The position numbers were made by a program, and so were the translations under genes. The notes below the pieces were generated by a model. That model did not search any database and was not told the DNA's origin. It saw nothing but the letters and a program-made list of their open reading frames with translations. A DNA stretch of 64,000 nt from Microcella alkaliphila (GTDB taxonomy: Bacteria; Actinomycetota; Actinomycetes; Actinomycetales; Microbacteriaceae), in contig NZ_AP017315.1 of the NCBI RefSeq assembly GCF_002355395.1, forward strand, positions 1,426,001-1,490,000. Direction: 5' to 3'. This document shows, in pieces, positions 22,204 to 30,502 of the stretch (its first letter is position 1; each line of letters begins with the position of its first letter).

Positions 22204-22503
22204 GTGGTTCAGCGAGTCTCGCCGCGTCAGCAGCGGCAACTTCGGGACTTAGGCGAAAACATTCGTCGATGGCGGAAGGTCAACGGGATGACCGCCGCGG
22301 AGTTGGCCGAGCGCGCATTCATCACCCGAGAGACGCTGCGGAACATCGAGCGGGGCGTGGGAAGTCCTCGCCTCGACTCTGTCGTGGCCGTGCTGACCGC
22401 GCTCGGTATCGCAGATCGTGTCGTTGCAGCTAGCAACCCGTACGAGTCTGAAGCCGCACGCGCGCGAATCGACAGAATGCTCGCCGCCGGGAAGAAACTA
22501 TGA
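22204..22503 (+). CDS. XRE-family HTH antitoxin, HipB-like (module 1)
   Basis: A 99-residue DNA-binding protein with an XRE helix-turn-helix at about residues 14-70 (LGENIRRWRKVNGMTAAELA, then TRETLRNIERGVGSPRLDSV). A basic tail ends MLAAGKKL. It overlaps the next gene, a HipA toxin kinase, by 4 bp (ATGA), the standard antitoxin-toxin layout. It should repress the operon through the dyad just upstream and neutralise HipA. GTG 22204 has GGGGGTGAAGG upstream. Confidence 0.85.
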   Translation: MVQRVSPRQQRQLRDLGENIRRWRKVNGMTAAELAERAFITRETLRNIERGVGSPRLDSVVAVLTALGIADRVVAASNPYESEAARARIDRMLAAGKKL

Positions 22504-23873
22504 CCGCTGTCCGCGTCTACATCGACGGCATCGACGACGCTCCCGTTTTCGCAGGAACGCTCGAGCCGTCATTCATGGGTGCTCACACGCTCGCCGGCGC
22601 GTCGTTCGCTTACTCGTCGGACTACCTCAAACACCCCGGCAGCTACGAAATCTCGCCCGAGCTGCCGCTGCGAACCGCGCGAACCTACACTGACGAATCC
22701 CGAACGATGTTTGGCGCGTTCAACGACGCTGCCCCGGACGAGTGGGGACAGCGCATCATCGATGCGAACAACGCCATGCTGCGCAAGACCGATCCCAGCC
22801 GCCCTCGCCGCCTCGGCGCGTTCGACTACCTCCTGGGAGTGTCCGATCGGACACGGATTGGATCACTTCGATTCCAAACTGCAGGCGGAACCGTTTGGCT
22901 GTCGGAGGATTCGGGTGTTGCGAACATGCACGCACTCTCAAAGGTCATCGCGGCCGCCGAACGATACGAACGAAACGCCGCAACTGACGACGACGTCGCC
23001 TACCTCTCCGGCATCGCCACAAGCCCCGGCGGGGCCCGCCCCAAAGCGAACGTGATCACCGACGCGGGTCGTCTCGCGATCGCGAAACTACCGCACTCCA
23101 AAGACGGCAACATCGACGTCGAAGCGTGGGAAGCGGTCGCGCTCACCATCGCATCCAAGGCCCACCTCCACACCCCTGCATTCACGCTGCGACGCGTCGG
23201 GCCAGCGAAGTCAGTGCTTATCACCGAACGCTTCGACCGTGACGACGCCGAGCGGCGCTACGGATACATGTCGGCGGCCACAGCACTTGGCCTCGGCGAA
23301 CACAACCAGCAGCATCGGACTTACGTCGATTACGCCGACACGATTGCGACACTGACCTCACGCGAAGACCTTCGGGAGCTATACGGGCGGATAGCGCTGA
23401 CCGTCCTCATCAACAACGTCGACGATCACTGGCGAAACCACGGACTGCTCCGCGGCCGCGAAGGATGGACGCTGTCGCCCGTGTTCGATGTGAACCCCTC
23501 GCGCTCAACGGGGATCATCACGTCGCGACCGATCGACGACGACGACGACCCCCGCGCACGTGACCTGCGGAACCTGTTCGATTCGCGCGGATATTTCTCC
23601 CTCACCGAAGACGAAGCCAACGAAACACTTCACCGGGTCGGTCACGCCGTATCCCAGTGGCAGAAAATCGCCGAAGACGTTGGCATCGACCGCGACGAAA
23701 TCGGCGAAATGTCGGTCGCGTTCGATGAGGCTCAACTGGACTACGCGCTGAACAGACCCGCACCCGACAGCCTTGCGCCCGGACGAATCCCCACGTGGGT
23801 GCCGCCCCACACCCGAAATGGCAAGCCCGTCAGGGGGCATCACCGCAACGCCAGTAGCAAGAATCGGCCGTGA
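22500..23873 (+). CDS. HipA-family serine/threonine kinase toxin (module 1)
   Basis: A 457-residue HipA-like kinase. An N-terminal HipA_N domain (about 5-110) includes MFGAFNDAAPDEWGQRII. The ATP-site loop is SPGGARPK (175-182), the catalytic segment INNVDDHWRNHG carries Asp308/Asp309 and Asn313, and the metal-binding Asp is in LSPVFDVNPS (Asp330). E. coli HipA phosphorylates glutamyl-tRNA synthetase and triggers persistence; the target here is unknown. All catalytic positions are present, so it is probably active. It overlaps hipB and is followed 31 bp later by a nuclease-fold protein. Confidence 0.87.
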   Translation: MTAVRVYIDGIDDAPVFAGTLEPSFMGAHTLAGASFAYSSDYLKHPGSYEISPELPLRTARTYTDESRTMFGAFNDAAPDEWGQRIIDANNAMLRKTDPSRPRRLGAFDYLLGVSDRTRIGSLRFQTAGGTVWLSEDSGVANMHALSKVIAAAERYERNAATDDDVAYLSGIATSPGGARPKANVITDAGRLAIAKLPHSKDGNIDVEAWEAVALTIASKAHLHTPAFTLRRVGPAKSVLITERFDRDDAERRYGYMSAATALGLGEHNQQHRTYVDYADTIATLTSREDLRELYGRIALTVLINNVDDHWRNHGLLRGREGWTLSPVFDVNPSRSTGIITSRPIDDDDDPRARDLRNLFDSRGYFSLTEDEANETLHRVGHAVSQWQKIAEDVGIDRDEIGEMSVAFDEAQLDYALNRPAPDSLAPGRIPTWVPPHTRNGKPVRGHHRNASSKNRP

Positions 23874-23904
23874 CAGCGTCGGACCTTCCCGCCAGACTGC
23901 CCGT

Positions 23905-24492
23905 ATGGCCACCGACACGAAGCTGACTAAATCGATCGGCGAACACTACGTCGCTGCCGAGCTCGCCCGTCACGGTTGGGCGGCAGCTCTCACCCGGGAC
24001 GGGCTTGCCCGCACCGATTTGCTCGCCGTGCACACCCGCGATGAGGAACGCCGGTCGATGATCGAGGTGCAGGTGAAGACGACGTTGAACAAGCCCGAGC
24101 GGTTCAACTGGCTGCTCGGTGTGAAGGCGCAGCAGCCGGCAATGTCGCCGCGCGAATGGTTCGTCCTCGTTGGCGCCCCGACAGACGTGTCGGCGCCGCT
24201 TCGCAGCTTCGTCATCCCACGCGACCACGTCGCCGCAGCCGCATGGATCGGCCACGAGACGTGGCGGACCGACCCGGACGTTCCGCCAGGGAAACGCAAC
24301 GTCGGCCCCGACCAATCCCGAGTCGGGGTGAGTATCTTCGCCGCCTACGAAGGCCGCTGGGATCTGCTGCACGCCGAACACACCGACGACGTGCCCGTGC
24401 TGCTGCCCGGCTGGATGCGCGCCAACGCGCAGCTCGAGCGGGTCGGCCTGCCGCCGGGGCATCCGTGGAAGGAGCGGCTGCCTGAGTGGTGA
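23905..24492 (+). CDS. PD-(D/E)xK nuclease-like protein
   Basis: A 195-residue protein. The N-terminal half resembles the PD-(D/E)xK fold of DUF4365 or Holliday-junction-resolvase-like proteins. IGEHYVAAELARHGW supplies an early Glu (Glu13), ARTDLLAV the Asp (Asp38) and IEVQVKTT the Glu54-x-Gln56-x-Lys58 motif. The C-terminal half (WFVLVGAP, then YEGRWDLLH) probably gives DNA or partner contacts. ATG 23905 is chosen from the clean N-terminus. It lies 31 bp after hipA in the same direction, so the three genes may form one operon. Cleavage activity is inferred from the motif alone. Confidence 0.62.
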   Translation: MATDTKLTKSIGEHYVAAELARHGWAAALTRDGLARTDLLAVHTRDEERRSMIEVQVKTTLNKPERFNWLLGVKAQQPAMSPREWFVLVGAPTDVSAPLRSFVIPRDHVAAAAWIGHETWRTDPDVPPGKRNVGPDQSRVGVSIFAAYEGRWDLLHAEHTDDVPVLLPGWMRANAQLERVGLPPGHPWKERLPEW

Positions 24493-24502
24493 CGGTGAGA
24501 CG

Positions 24503-24709
24503 GTGTGGCTCACGCAAGCGCAGATGGCTGAGTTGTTTCAGACCACCCAGCAGAACATCAGCGTGCACCTCAAGAACATCCACGCCGATGATGAGCTGGA
24601 TGTGGCATCAACCCACAAGGATTTCTTGTCGGTTCGCCGGGAAAGCTCACGCGACGTGCAGCGCACCCTCGAGCGCTTCAACCTCGACGCCGTGCTGTCC
24701 GTCGGGTGA
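24503..24709 (+). pseudogene. RhuM-family remnant
   Basis: The 68-residue fragment reads VWLTQAQMAELFQTTQQNIS, then HLKNIHADDELD and ends FNLDAVLSVG. This is the N-terminal region of the RhuM family, whose members are normally over 300 residues. The reading frame stops right after the DAVLSVG motif, and the usual YRV continuation is missing, so most of the protein is deleted. Its start lies 10 bp after the preceding stop and no ribosome site is visible. It is probably a relic left by deletion within the island. Confidence 0.65.
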
Positions 24710-24740
24710 CGGCGCGATAACGTCTCGCCAGCCCAGCCGG

Positions 24741-24804
24741 CGCCGCGACTTGTCGTCGATGTCGCGGCGGCAGCGCCAACTACCCGGACATTCCGGGCAG
24801 TTGG
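24741..24804. repeat. Two tandem strong hairpins
   Basis: The first hairpin pairs CGCCGCGAC (24741-24749) with GTCGCGGCG (24761-24769), 9 bp perfect. The second pairs CCAACT-A-CCCGGA (24776-24788) with TCCGGG-C-AGTTGG (24792-24804), 12 pairs with one mismatch and a 3-nt loop. They lie between the RhuM remnant and the second hipB. Terminator, protein-binding site or structured RNA are all possible; no T-run follows. Confidence 0.45.
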
Positions 24805-24850
24805 TCGTGAAGGACGGTGCGGCGCGAAGCGCGGGTGAGCGTCGCGTGCC

Positions 24851-24899
24851 GTGACTACCGTTCCGTCTTCTTGGGCGGAGTGACTACTTGTCGGTAGTC
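24851..24899. promoter_or_regulatory. Candidate operator of hipBA module 2
   Basis: GACTACCG (24853-24860) is inverted as CGGTAGTC (24892-24899), and a third half-site GACTAC (24882-24887) forms a closer dyad with GTAGTC (24894-24899). The cluster lies 46 bp before the second hipB start. Its sequence differs from the operator of module 1, so the two antitoxins probably do not cross-regulate. Confidence 0.45.
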
Positions 24900-24945
24900 G
24901 TTGGTACGCTGAAGGGGTATCCGTATTCGCGGTGAAGGGTGAGAC

Positions 24946-25167
24946 ATGCAAGCCGAGCTGGAATCTGGTCGCGATCTCGGCGACCTCGTGCGCCGTGTTC
25001 GTGAACGCCACGGCCTCAGCCAGCGGCAGCTCGCTGATGCGATCGGCTGCTCCCAACGGTACGTGTACGAGCTCGAGAAGGGTCTGCCAAAGCGGGCGGA
25101 CGACAACTTCTACGCCATCCTCCGCAAGCTCGGCATCCGCCTGATTGGCGAGGTCCGTGATGGCTGA
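24946..25167 (+). CDS. XRE-family HTH antitoxin, HipB-like (module 2)
   Basis: A 73-residue protein that is almost entirely an XRE helix-turn-helix: LGDLVRRVRERHGLSQRQLA and IGCSQRYVYELEKGLPKRAD, then FYAILRKLGI. This is shorter and closer to classical HipB than the antitoxin of module 1. It overlaps hipA by 8 bp. AAGGGTGAG upstream of ATG 24946 is a reasonable ribosome site. It should bind the inverted GACTAC repeats just upstream. Confidence 0.87.
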   Translation: MQAELESGRDLGDLVRRVRERHGLSQRQLADAIGCSQRYVYELEKGLPKRADDNFYAILRKLGIRLIGEVRDG

Positions 25168-26512
25168 CCGCGAGCTACCCGTCCATCTGTACGGCCACCA
25201 CATCGGCACCCTCACCGACGCCGCCGATGGCCGCCCTATTCTGCGGTGGAACCCCGCCGGTAAGTGGCGCCTGAACTCACCGGTCCTGTCCCGGCACCTC
25301 CGTGTCGGCGTCGAGGATTCCGACGCGACCGAGTCGTTCTTCGGGAATCTCCTTCCCGAAGGCGTTCACCTGGATGACCTTGCCAGGGAGACGAAGACCA
25401 GCTCGAAGGATCTTGTCGGCATGCTCGCCGTCGTCGGCGCCGACCTTGCCGGCGCGCTCCGCATCGGTGAGCCCCGCGACGCCATCGACCCCGAGCCGTT
25501 GACCGCGGGGGAGCTTCGAGAGTTGCTTCGCCGCGCGCCCGGCTACCTCGTCGGCGGCGGAGGGTCGGCACTGCCAGGGTTCCAACGCAAGCTCACCCTC
25601 ACCCGCGACGACGGCGTCTGGATTCGCGGCAATGGCAGGGTCGCATCCACCCACATTCTGAAGCCCGTCAACCCCGACTTCCGCGCCGCCGTCGACGCCG
25701 AGGCATACTGCCTCGCCCTTGCCCGTCACGTCGGCCTGACTACTTTCGACGCCCGAGTGGAAGACATCGACGACCTCGTTGTTCTCGTCGTCGAACGCTA
25801 CGACCGCGTCCGCACAGAGTCCGGCGCAATCGACCGCATCCACCAGGAAGACTTCGCCCAAGCTCTCGGCCTCGCGCCCGGCGGCGACGAGAAGTTCCAA
25901 TGGCGGCAACCGGCTGCGAACCTCGCCGCGATCGCCGAACAGCTCGACGCCGACGCAACCGTGTTCGCCCCCGGCACCGACAAAGAGCAGCTGCTGCGCT
26001 ACGTCACCGTCAACGTCGCCTGCGGCAACACCGACGCGCACGCCAAGAACTTCTCCCTCATCCACGACGCCGACGGCCGCACCCGCTTGGCGCCGCTGTA
26101 CGACATCACACCGCTTGGGCTTCGCTTCGAAGCCTCACAGCAGATGTCGATGACCGTCAACGGTATCTGGCATCTCGCCGATGTCACCGCCGTCGACCTC
26201 GCCGTCGAAGCCACGAGCTGGGGCATCGACGAACACCGCGCTCGCGACATCGTCGACGACACCCTCGCACGGCTCACCGATGCCACCTACGCCGTCCCGG
26301 CGCACGACTCCATCGAGAAGCACACCCCCGGTTACATTCGCGGTCAAGCGCAGAATCTCGCCGCCGGTAAACCCGCACGCCTGGACACAACCACCCCGCC
26401 GATGCTGATGCCGCGCCTCGGCACACCCCAACCGCGCGTCAGCCGCGGCCGCCCCGACGGCGGCCAATACGACCACCGCGACCGACCCGAATCAGACATC
26501 ACCCTCAGCTGA
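25160..26512 (+). CDS. HipA-family serine/threonine kinase toxin (module 2)
   Basis: A 450-residue HipA kinase with an N-terminal domain (LPVHLYGHHIGTLTDAADG, then FFGNLLPEGVHLDDLARE). The P-loop-like SALPGFQRK is at 136-144, the catalytic CGNTDAHAKNFSL carries Asp292, His294 and Asn297, and the metal Asp is in APLYDITP (Asp315). It is closer to canonical HipA than module 1. A polar C-terminal tail of about 40 residues (PRLGTPQPRVSRGRPDGGQ) is unusual and probably disordered. ATG 25160 lies inside the hipB end. The protein looks complete. Confidence 0.9.
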   Translation: MADRELPVHLYGHHIGTLTDAADGRPILRWNPAGKWRLNSPVLSRHLRVGVEDSDATESFFGNLLPEGVHLDDLARETKTSSKDLVGMLAVVGADLAGALRIGEPRDAIDPEPLTAGELRELLRRAPGYLVGGGGSALPGFQRKLTLTRDDGVWIRGNGRVASTHILKPVNPDFRAAVDAEAYCLALARHVGLTTFDARVEDIDDLVVLVVERYDRVRTESGAIDRIHQEDFAQALGLAPGGDEKFQWRQPAANLAAIAEQLDADATVFAPGTDKEQLLRYVTVNVACGNTDAHAKNFSLIHDADGRTRLAPLYDITPLGLRFEASQQMSMTVNGIWHLADVTAVDLAVEATSWGIDEHRARDIVDDTLARLTDATYAVPAHDSIEKHTPGYIRGQAQNLAAGKPARLDTTTPPMLMPRLGTPQPRVSRGRPDGGQYDHRDRPESDITLS

Positions 26513-26536
26513 ATCGTCACGGTGGACGCGCCGGAT

Positions 26537-26563
26537 CAGTTGTCGCAAAAACTGCAACAACTG
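26537..26563 (+). terminator. Hairpin after hipA module 2
   Basis: CAGTTGT pairs with ACAACTG, with an inner GCA/TGC contact across one mismatch and an AAAAC loop. It starts 25 bp after the hipA stop. The rest of 26513-26630 shows no gene. Confidence 0.4.
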
Positions 26564-26630
26564 AACCCGCCCGTCACCGCCCCGACCGCGGCACGACACG
26601 ACGCGCCCGCAACGGACACTCCCACGGACG

Positions 26631-28010
26631 AGGGACTGTCTGAATAACGGTGTGTGGGGTCCGGCCTGATCCGAAAGGAGACGGCCGTGGCTGACACGAC
26701 CGAGTTGTTGGAAGACGCGATGATCGATCCCGTGACGGGAGAGATTATCGATCAGAAGGACCTTGCCGAGCGGTTGCTCGCGCAGGCGAAGGAGCAGGGC
26801 GTGAGCCTGGTCGGCCCGGGAGGGCTGCTGAACCAGCTCACGAAGAACGTCCTCGAGACGGCGTTGAACGCGGAGCTGACCGAGCATCTCGGGCACCAGC
26901 ATGGCGGGACGCCTGCCGGGTCGAACATGCGCAACGGGACACGGACGAAGACGGTTCTCACCGAGATCGGCCCCGTGGAGATCGAGGTCCCCCGGGATCG
27001 CGACGGGTCGTTCGAACCGGTGATCGTCCCCAAGCGGAAGCGTCGCCTGGACGGGATCGATCAGATCGTGCTGTCGCTCAGCGCCCGCGGACTCACGACC
27101 GGGGAGATCGCCGCGCACTTCGACGAGGTCTACGACGCGAAGGTCTCCAAAGACACCATCAGCCGGATCACGGAGAAGGTGGCCGGTGAGCTCGCGGAAT
27201 GGTCCTCCCGACCGTTGGACCCGATCTACCCGGTGATCTTCGTCGACGCGATCGTCGTCAAGGTCCGTGACGGGCAGGTCCGCAACACCCCGTTCTACGT
27301 CGTCATGGGCGTCACCGTGCACGGGGAACGCGACATCCTCGGGATCTGGGCCGGCGACGGCGCAGAAGGCGCGAGGTTCTGGCTGCAGGTGTTCACCGAG
27401 CTGAAGAACCGTGGCGTCGAGGACGTGTTCATCGCCGTCTGCGACGGGCTGAAGGGACTCCCCGAAGCGATCAATACCACCTGGGAGCGGACGGTCGTGC
27501 AGCAGTGCATCGTGCACCTGATCCGCAACAGCTTCCGCTACGCCGGCCGCCAGCACCGTGACGCGATCGTGAAGGGACTCCGACCCGTCTACACAGCCCC
27601 GTCCGAGGCTGCGGCCCGGGACCGGTTCGCCGAGTTCGCGGCCGAGTGGGGCGGCAGGTATCCGGCGATCGTGCAGCTATGGGAGAACGCGTGGGCCGAG
27701 TTCGTGCCGTTCCTCGAGTACGACGTCGAGATCCGAAAGGTGATCTGCACGACCAACGCGATCGAGTCGATCAATGCCCGCTACCGGCGAGCGGTCCGCG
27801 CCCGCGGACACTTCCCGAACGAGGCCGCGGCGCTGAAGTGTCTCTACCTTGTGACCCGGTCACTTGACCCCACCGGGGGCGGCAGGGCACGCTGGGCGAT
27901 CAGGTGGAAGCCCGCGCTCAACGCGTTCGCGATCACCTTCGCCGGACGGTTCGACAGAACCAATCACTGAAAACCGCCGGACCTCACACACCGTTTAACG
28001 GACACTCCCT
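26631..28010 (+). mobile_element. IS256-type insertion sequence
   Basis: The element of about 1380 bp is bounded by imperfect inverted repeats of about 34 bp, starting AGGGACTGTC at the left and ending GACACTCCCT at the right; both contain ACGGTGTGTG and GGTCCGGC. No 8-9 bp target duplication is visible next to the ends (CACGGACG against CCATTGGC). This suggests that the flanks were rearranged after insertion. It carries one intact transposase gene. Confidence 0.82.
26687..27970 (+). CDS. IS256-family transposase (mutator type)
   Basis: A 427-residue transposase. Family motifs include LTKNVLETALNAELTEHLG, the GEIAAHFDEVYDAKVSKDTI helix-turn-helix region, PVIFVDAIVVKVRDG (first catalytic Asp), AVCDGLKGLPEAI (second Asp) and ICTTNAIESINARYRRAVRA (with the catalytic Glu). 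Its length is normal and it has no frameshift. GTG 26687 has AAAGGAG 6 nt upstream and gives VADTTELLEDAM as the N-terminus. The gene fills almost the whole element. Confidence 0.93.
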   Translation: MADTTELLEDAMIDPVTGEIIDQKDLAERLLAQAKEQGVSLVGPGGLLNQLTKNVLETALNAELTEHLGHQHGGTPAGSNMRNGTRTKTVLTEIGPVEIEVPRDRDGSFEPVIVPKRKRRLDGIDQIVLSLSARGLTTGEIAAHFDEVYDAKVSKDTISRITEKVAGELAEWSSRPLDPIYPVIFVDAIVVKVRDGQVRNTPFYVVMGVTVHGERDILGIWAGDGAEGARFWLQVFTELKNRGVEDVFIAVCDGLKGLPEAINTTWERTVVQQCIVHLIRNSFRYAGRQHRDAIVKGLRPVYTAPSEAAARDRFAEFAAEWGGRYPAIVQLWENAWAEFVPFLEYDVEIRKVICTTNAIESINARYRRAVRARGHFPNEAAALKCLYLVTRSLDPTGGGRARWAIRWKPALNAFAITFAGRFDRTNH

Positions 28011-28163
28011 CCATTGGCTGTCCTCGGCGCGTTCGTTCTGGGAAGCGGAATTGGAGCCCTCATGGGTAATCCCAACTCCTGGCTTTGGGCCTTGGGAGGC
28101 GTCGCCGTCATGCTCACGATTGCAGCGATCGTGTCGGTTCGTCGGCGCAACGTCCGCAGCTGA
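28011..28163 (+). pseudogene. C-terminal fragment of a small membrane protein
   Basis: An open frame of about 50 codons begins at the right end of the IS256-type element and reads LAVLGAFVLGSGIGALMG, then WLWALGGVAVMLTIAAIVSV, and ends RRRNVRS. It has two hydrophobic segments and a basic tail. No clear start codon and ribosome site are present, and the upstream part is replaced by the IS, so it is probably a truncated gene. A short protein from ATG 28062 is the alternative. I do not recognise the family. Confidence 0.4.
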
Positions 28164-28181
28164 GGCTGTTCCGAGCAAGCT

Positions 28182-28222
28182 GATGACCGGGGCGCAGCCA
28201 CGCAGTCTGCGCCCCGGTCATC
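28182..28222. terminator. Perfect 16-bp hairpin
   Basis: GATGACCGGGGCGCAG (28182-28197) and CTGCGCCCCGGTCATC (28207-28222) are exact complements with a 9-nt loop. It lies 18 bp after the membrane-protein fragment, suggesting that this fragment was once a real gene with its own terminator. Confidence 0.6.
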
Positions 28223-28278
28223 GCGATCCTGACGGTGTCTGAGTCACCCCGGTGTGTTCGGAGAGCGTTTTGCTGGTG

Positions 28279-29268
28279 TCAGCCCGCTCTTTCGAGGGGT
28301 TCGGTGAGAGCGTAGTCGAGTTGCTCGAGCTCGACGGGGGTGAGGTCGTCGATCGAGCCGTGGGTGCGCTCGGTGTTGAACCAGTGCACCCAGCCGGCTG
28401 TCGCTGCCTCGACCTGATCGACGTCTCGCCAGGGGCCCTCGTGGTGGATGAGTTCGGACTTGTAGAGCCCGATCTGCGATTCCGCGAGGGAGTTGTCATA
28501 CGCGTCGCCGACGGACCCGACGGAGGGGTCGATGCCCTCCTCGACGAGGCGGTCGGTGAACGCGATCGACGTGTAGGCGCTGCCGGCGTCGGTGTGGTGC
28601 GTGAGCCCAGCGAATCCGTCGACGCCTTCTCGACGACGTGTCCAGAGCGCCATCTCGAGGCAGTCGAGCACCAGCAGGGTGGCCATCGACGTGGCGGCGC
28701 GCCAGCCGAGGATGCGGCGGGAGTGCGCGTCGAACACGAACGCGACATAGACCCACCCGGACCACGTCCAGACGTACGTGAAGTCGGCCACCCAGAGCTG
28801 ATCGGTGCGGAACCTCGCGAAGTGCCGGTCGACGAGGTCAGCCGGTCTGGTCTCCCGCGGATCCGAATCGACCGGCCGCTTCCGCTTCCCACGCACGACG
28901 CCGGCGATTCCGAGGTCCCGCATGAGGCGTTCGACCGTGCAGCGGGCGATGTCGTGCCCGTCGCGACGCAGCCTCAGCCAGAGCTTGCGGGCGCCGAGGA
29001 CCTTCCGCTGCGCCTGCCAGGTCGCCAGGATGATCGGCTTCCACCGCTCATCCGAGAGTTCCCGTGGGGACGGGCCGCGTCCTCTCGCGTCGTAGTAGGT
29101 CGATGGGGCGATCCTCACGTCGTGCTTGCTCAGCACAGTGCAGATCGACTCGACACCCCATCGCAGCCCACCATCGCGGCGGTCTTTGTGCTCGTCGATG
29201 AACGCGACTATCGCTTGTGTGGCCGGTCGAGTTCGGCCGCGAAGAAAGCCGAGGCCGCCTTCAGAATC
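28279..29268 (-). pseudogene. IS3-family transposase OrfB, separated from OrfA
   Basis: The frame encodes the integrase-like DDE domain: FRTDQLWVADFTYVWTWSGW (first Asp), VFDAHSRRILGW, LTHHTDAGSAYTSIAF (second Asp) and SVGDAYDNSLAESQIGLYK (Glu), ending WFNTERTHGSIDDLTPVELE. All catalytic residues are present. OrfB is normally made by -1 frameshifting from OrfA. Upstream, in the other frame, the lost end of OrfA (LKAASAFFAAELDRP, stop at 29208-29210) is still readable. The IS30-type insertion removes the link, so a functional OrfAB fusion is unlikely. Confidence 0.85.
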
Positions 29269-30502
29269 GGCGGATTCAACCGGTGGTCGCAACGAGTTCT
29301 GTGAACTTCTCCGATGGTGTCAGATAGCCGAGCGTTTTGCGTGGTCGTCCGTTGAGCGAGTCCTGGATCGCGGTCAGCTCAGCGCGGGTGACGATGCTCA
29401 GATCGGTGCTCTTCGGCAGGTACTGGCGTAGCAGTCCGTTGGTGTTCTCGTTGCTTCCGCGCTGCCACGGGGAGTGCGGGTCGCAGAAGTAGATCGGGAT
29501 GCCGGTCGCTGTCGTGAACTCGGAATGCTTGGCCATCTCGGCGCCCTGATCCCAGGTGATCGTCCGCGCCAGCGACGCCGGCAACGCGGTGATCGCCTCG
29601 CGCATTGCGGCCTCCACCTTGTCGGCGCTCTTCCCGTCGGGCAGGTGCAGCAGAAGTGTGAGGCGGGTGCTGCGTTCAACGAGGGTTCCCACGGCGCTGC
29701 GACTGTTCTCACCGAGGATCAAGTCGCCTTCCCAATGCCCCGGCACGGCGCGGTCTTCGACCTCCGCGGGGCGCTCGCTGATCATCACCATCCCTGGCAG
29801 CCGGCCTCGCCGGTCCGTCGCGGTCCGCGACTTCCGTGCCGCACGCCCTGACCGCAGGCAGCGGGCAAGCTCGCGGCGCAACTGCCCGCGTCCCTGCACG
29901 AACAGGGACTGGTAGATCGTCTCGTGACTCACGTGCATCTCCGGGTCGTCGGGATGCTCCAACCGTAGGCGGGCGGCGATCTCCTGCGGAGACCACAGTT
30001 GCTCCAGCTGCGTCGCGACAACCTCGAGCAGCCGTCCACCGTCAAGCTTGAACGGCTTCGGTCGGCGGGCCTGCTCTCGCGCGTCCTCATGCGCCCGCCA
30101 CGCCGAGTACCCCTCCCGCCCGCCGCCGCGCTTGACCTCGCGGCTGACCGTCGACACCGCCCGTCCCAGGGCGAGCGCGATCGCGGTCAACGTGTCACCG
30201 CGCGCGAGACCAACCAGGATCTCCTCACGATCGAAGACCGTCAGATGCCCCTCGCGCGGCTCCCAGCCGAACGGCTTCCCGTCGAGGTGACGCCCTTCCC
30301 GCGCCATGCGGCCGACCATCGGGGCCGTGCAGCCGATCTCGCGGGCGATATCGATGAGCCGCCACCCCTTCGAGTGGAGACGGAGCGCGAGCTGCTTCTG
30401 CTCACGACTGAGATGACCATGCTTGCCCTGCAACGAATGCCTCCCGAGATCAGCGTCTGCTTCATCTCACAGCACTCATTGCGCTGACCGGTTGAATCCG
30501 CC
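29269..30502 (-). mobile_element. IS30-type insertion sequence nested in the IS3-type element
   Basis: The 1234-bp element has ends that both begin GGCGGATTCAACCGGT. Similarity continues inward (GCAA-GAGT-CTGTGA) for an inverted repeat of about 36 bp. An ATC duplication flanks it at 29266-29268 and 30503-30505. Deleting it and one ATC restores the OrfA frame as NEILKAASAFF, which proves the insertion point. Confidence 0.9.
29276..30433 (-). CDS. IS30-family transposase
   Basis: A 385-residue transposase. HTH motifs lie in LALRLHSKGWRLIDIAREIG and GDTLTAIALALGRAVSTVSR. The catalytic triad motifs are VPGHWEGDLILG (Asp), TITWDQGAEMAKH (Asp) and FCDPHSPWQRGSNENTNGLL (Glu). HVSHETIYQSLFVQG is also typical of the family. 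It starts at TTG 30433 and its stop codon lies inside the terminal inverted repeat. It looks intact and could be active. Confidence 0.93.
   Translation of the reverse strand: MQGKHGHLSREQKQLALRLHSKGWRLIDIAREIGCTAPMVGRMAREGRHLDGKPFGWEPREGHLTVFDREEILVGLARGDTLTAIALALGRAVSTVSREVKRGGGREGYSAWRAHEDAREQARRPKPFKLDGGRLLEVVATQLEQLWSPQEIAARLRLEHPDDPEMHVSHETIYQSLFVQGRGQLRRELARCLRSGRAARKSRTATDRRGRLPGMVMISERPAEVEDRAVPGHWEGDLILGENSRSAVGTLVERSTRLTLLLHLPDGKSADKVEAAMREAITALPASLARTITWDQGAEMAKHSEFTTATGIPIYFCDPHSPWQRGSNENTNGLLRQYLPKSTDLSIVTRAELTAIQDSLNGRPRKTLGYLTPSEKFTELVATTG

Noticed and set aside
24710..24945. A retron-like or CRISPR-like RNA locus at the tandem hairpins
   Set aside because: No reverse transcriptase or cas gene nearby and no regularly spaced repeats.
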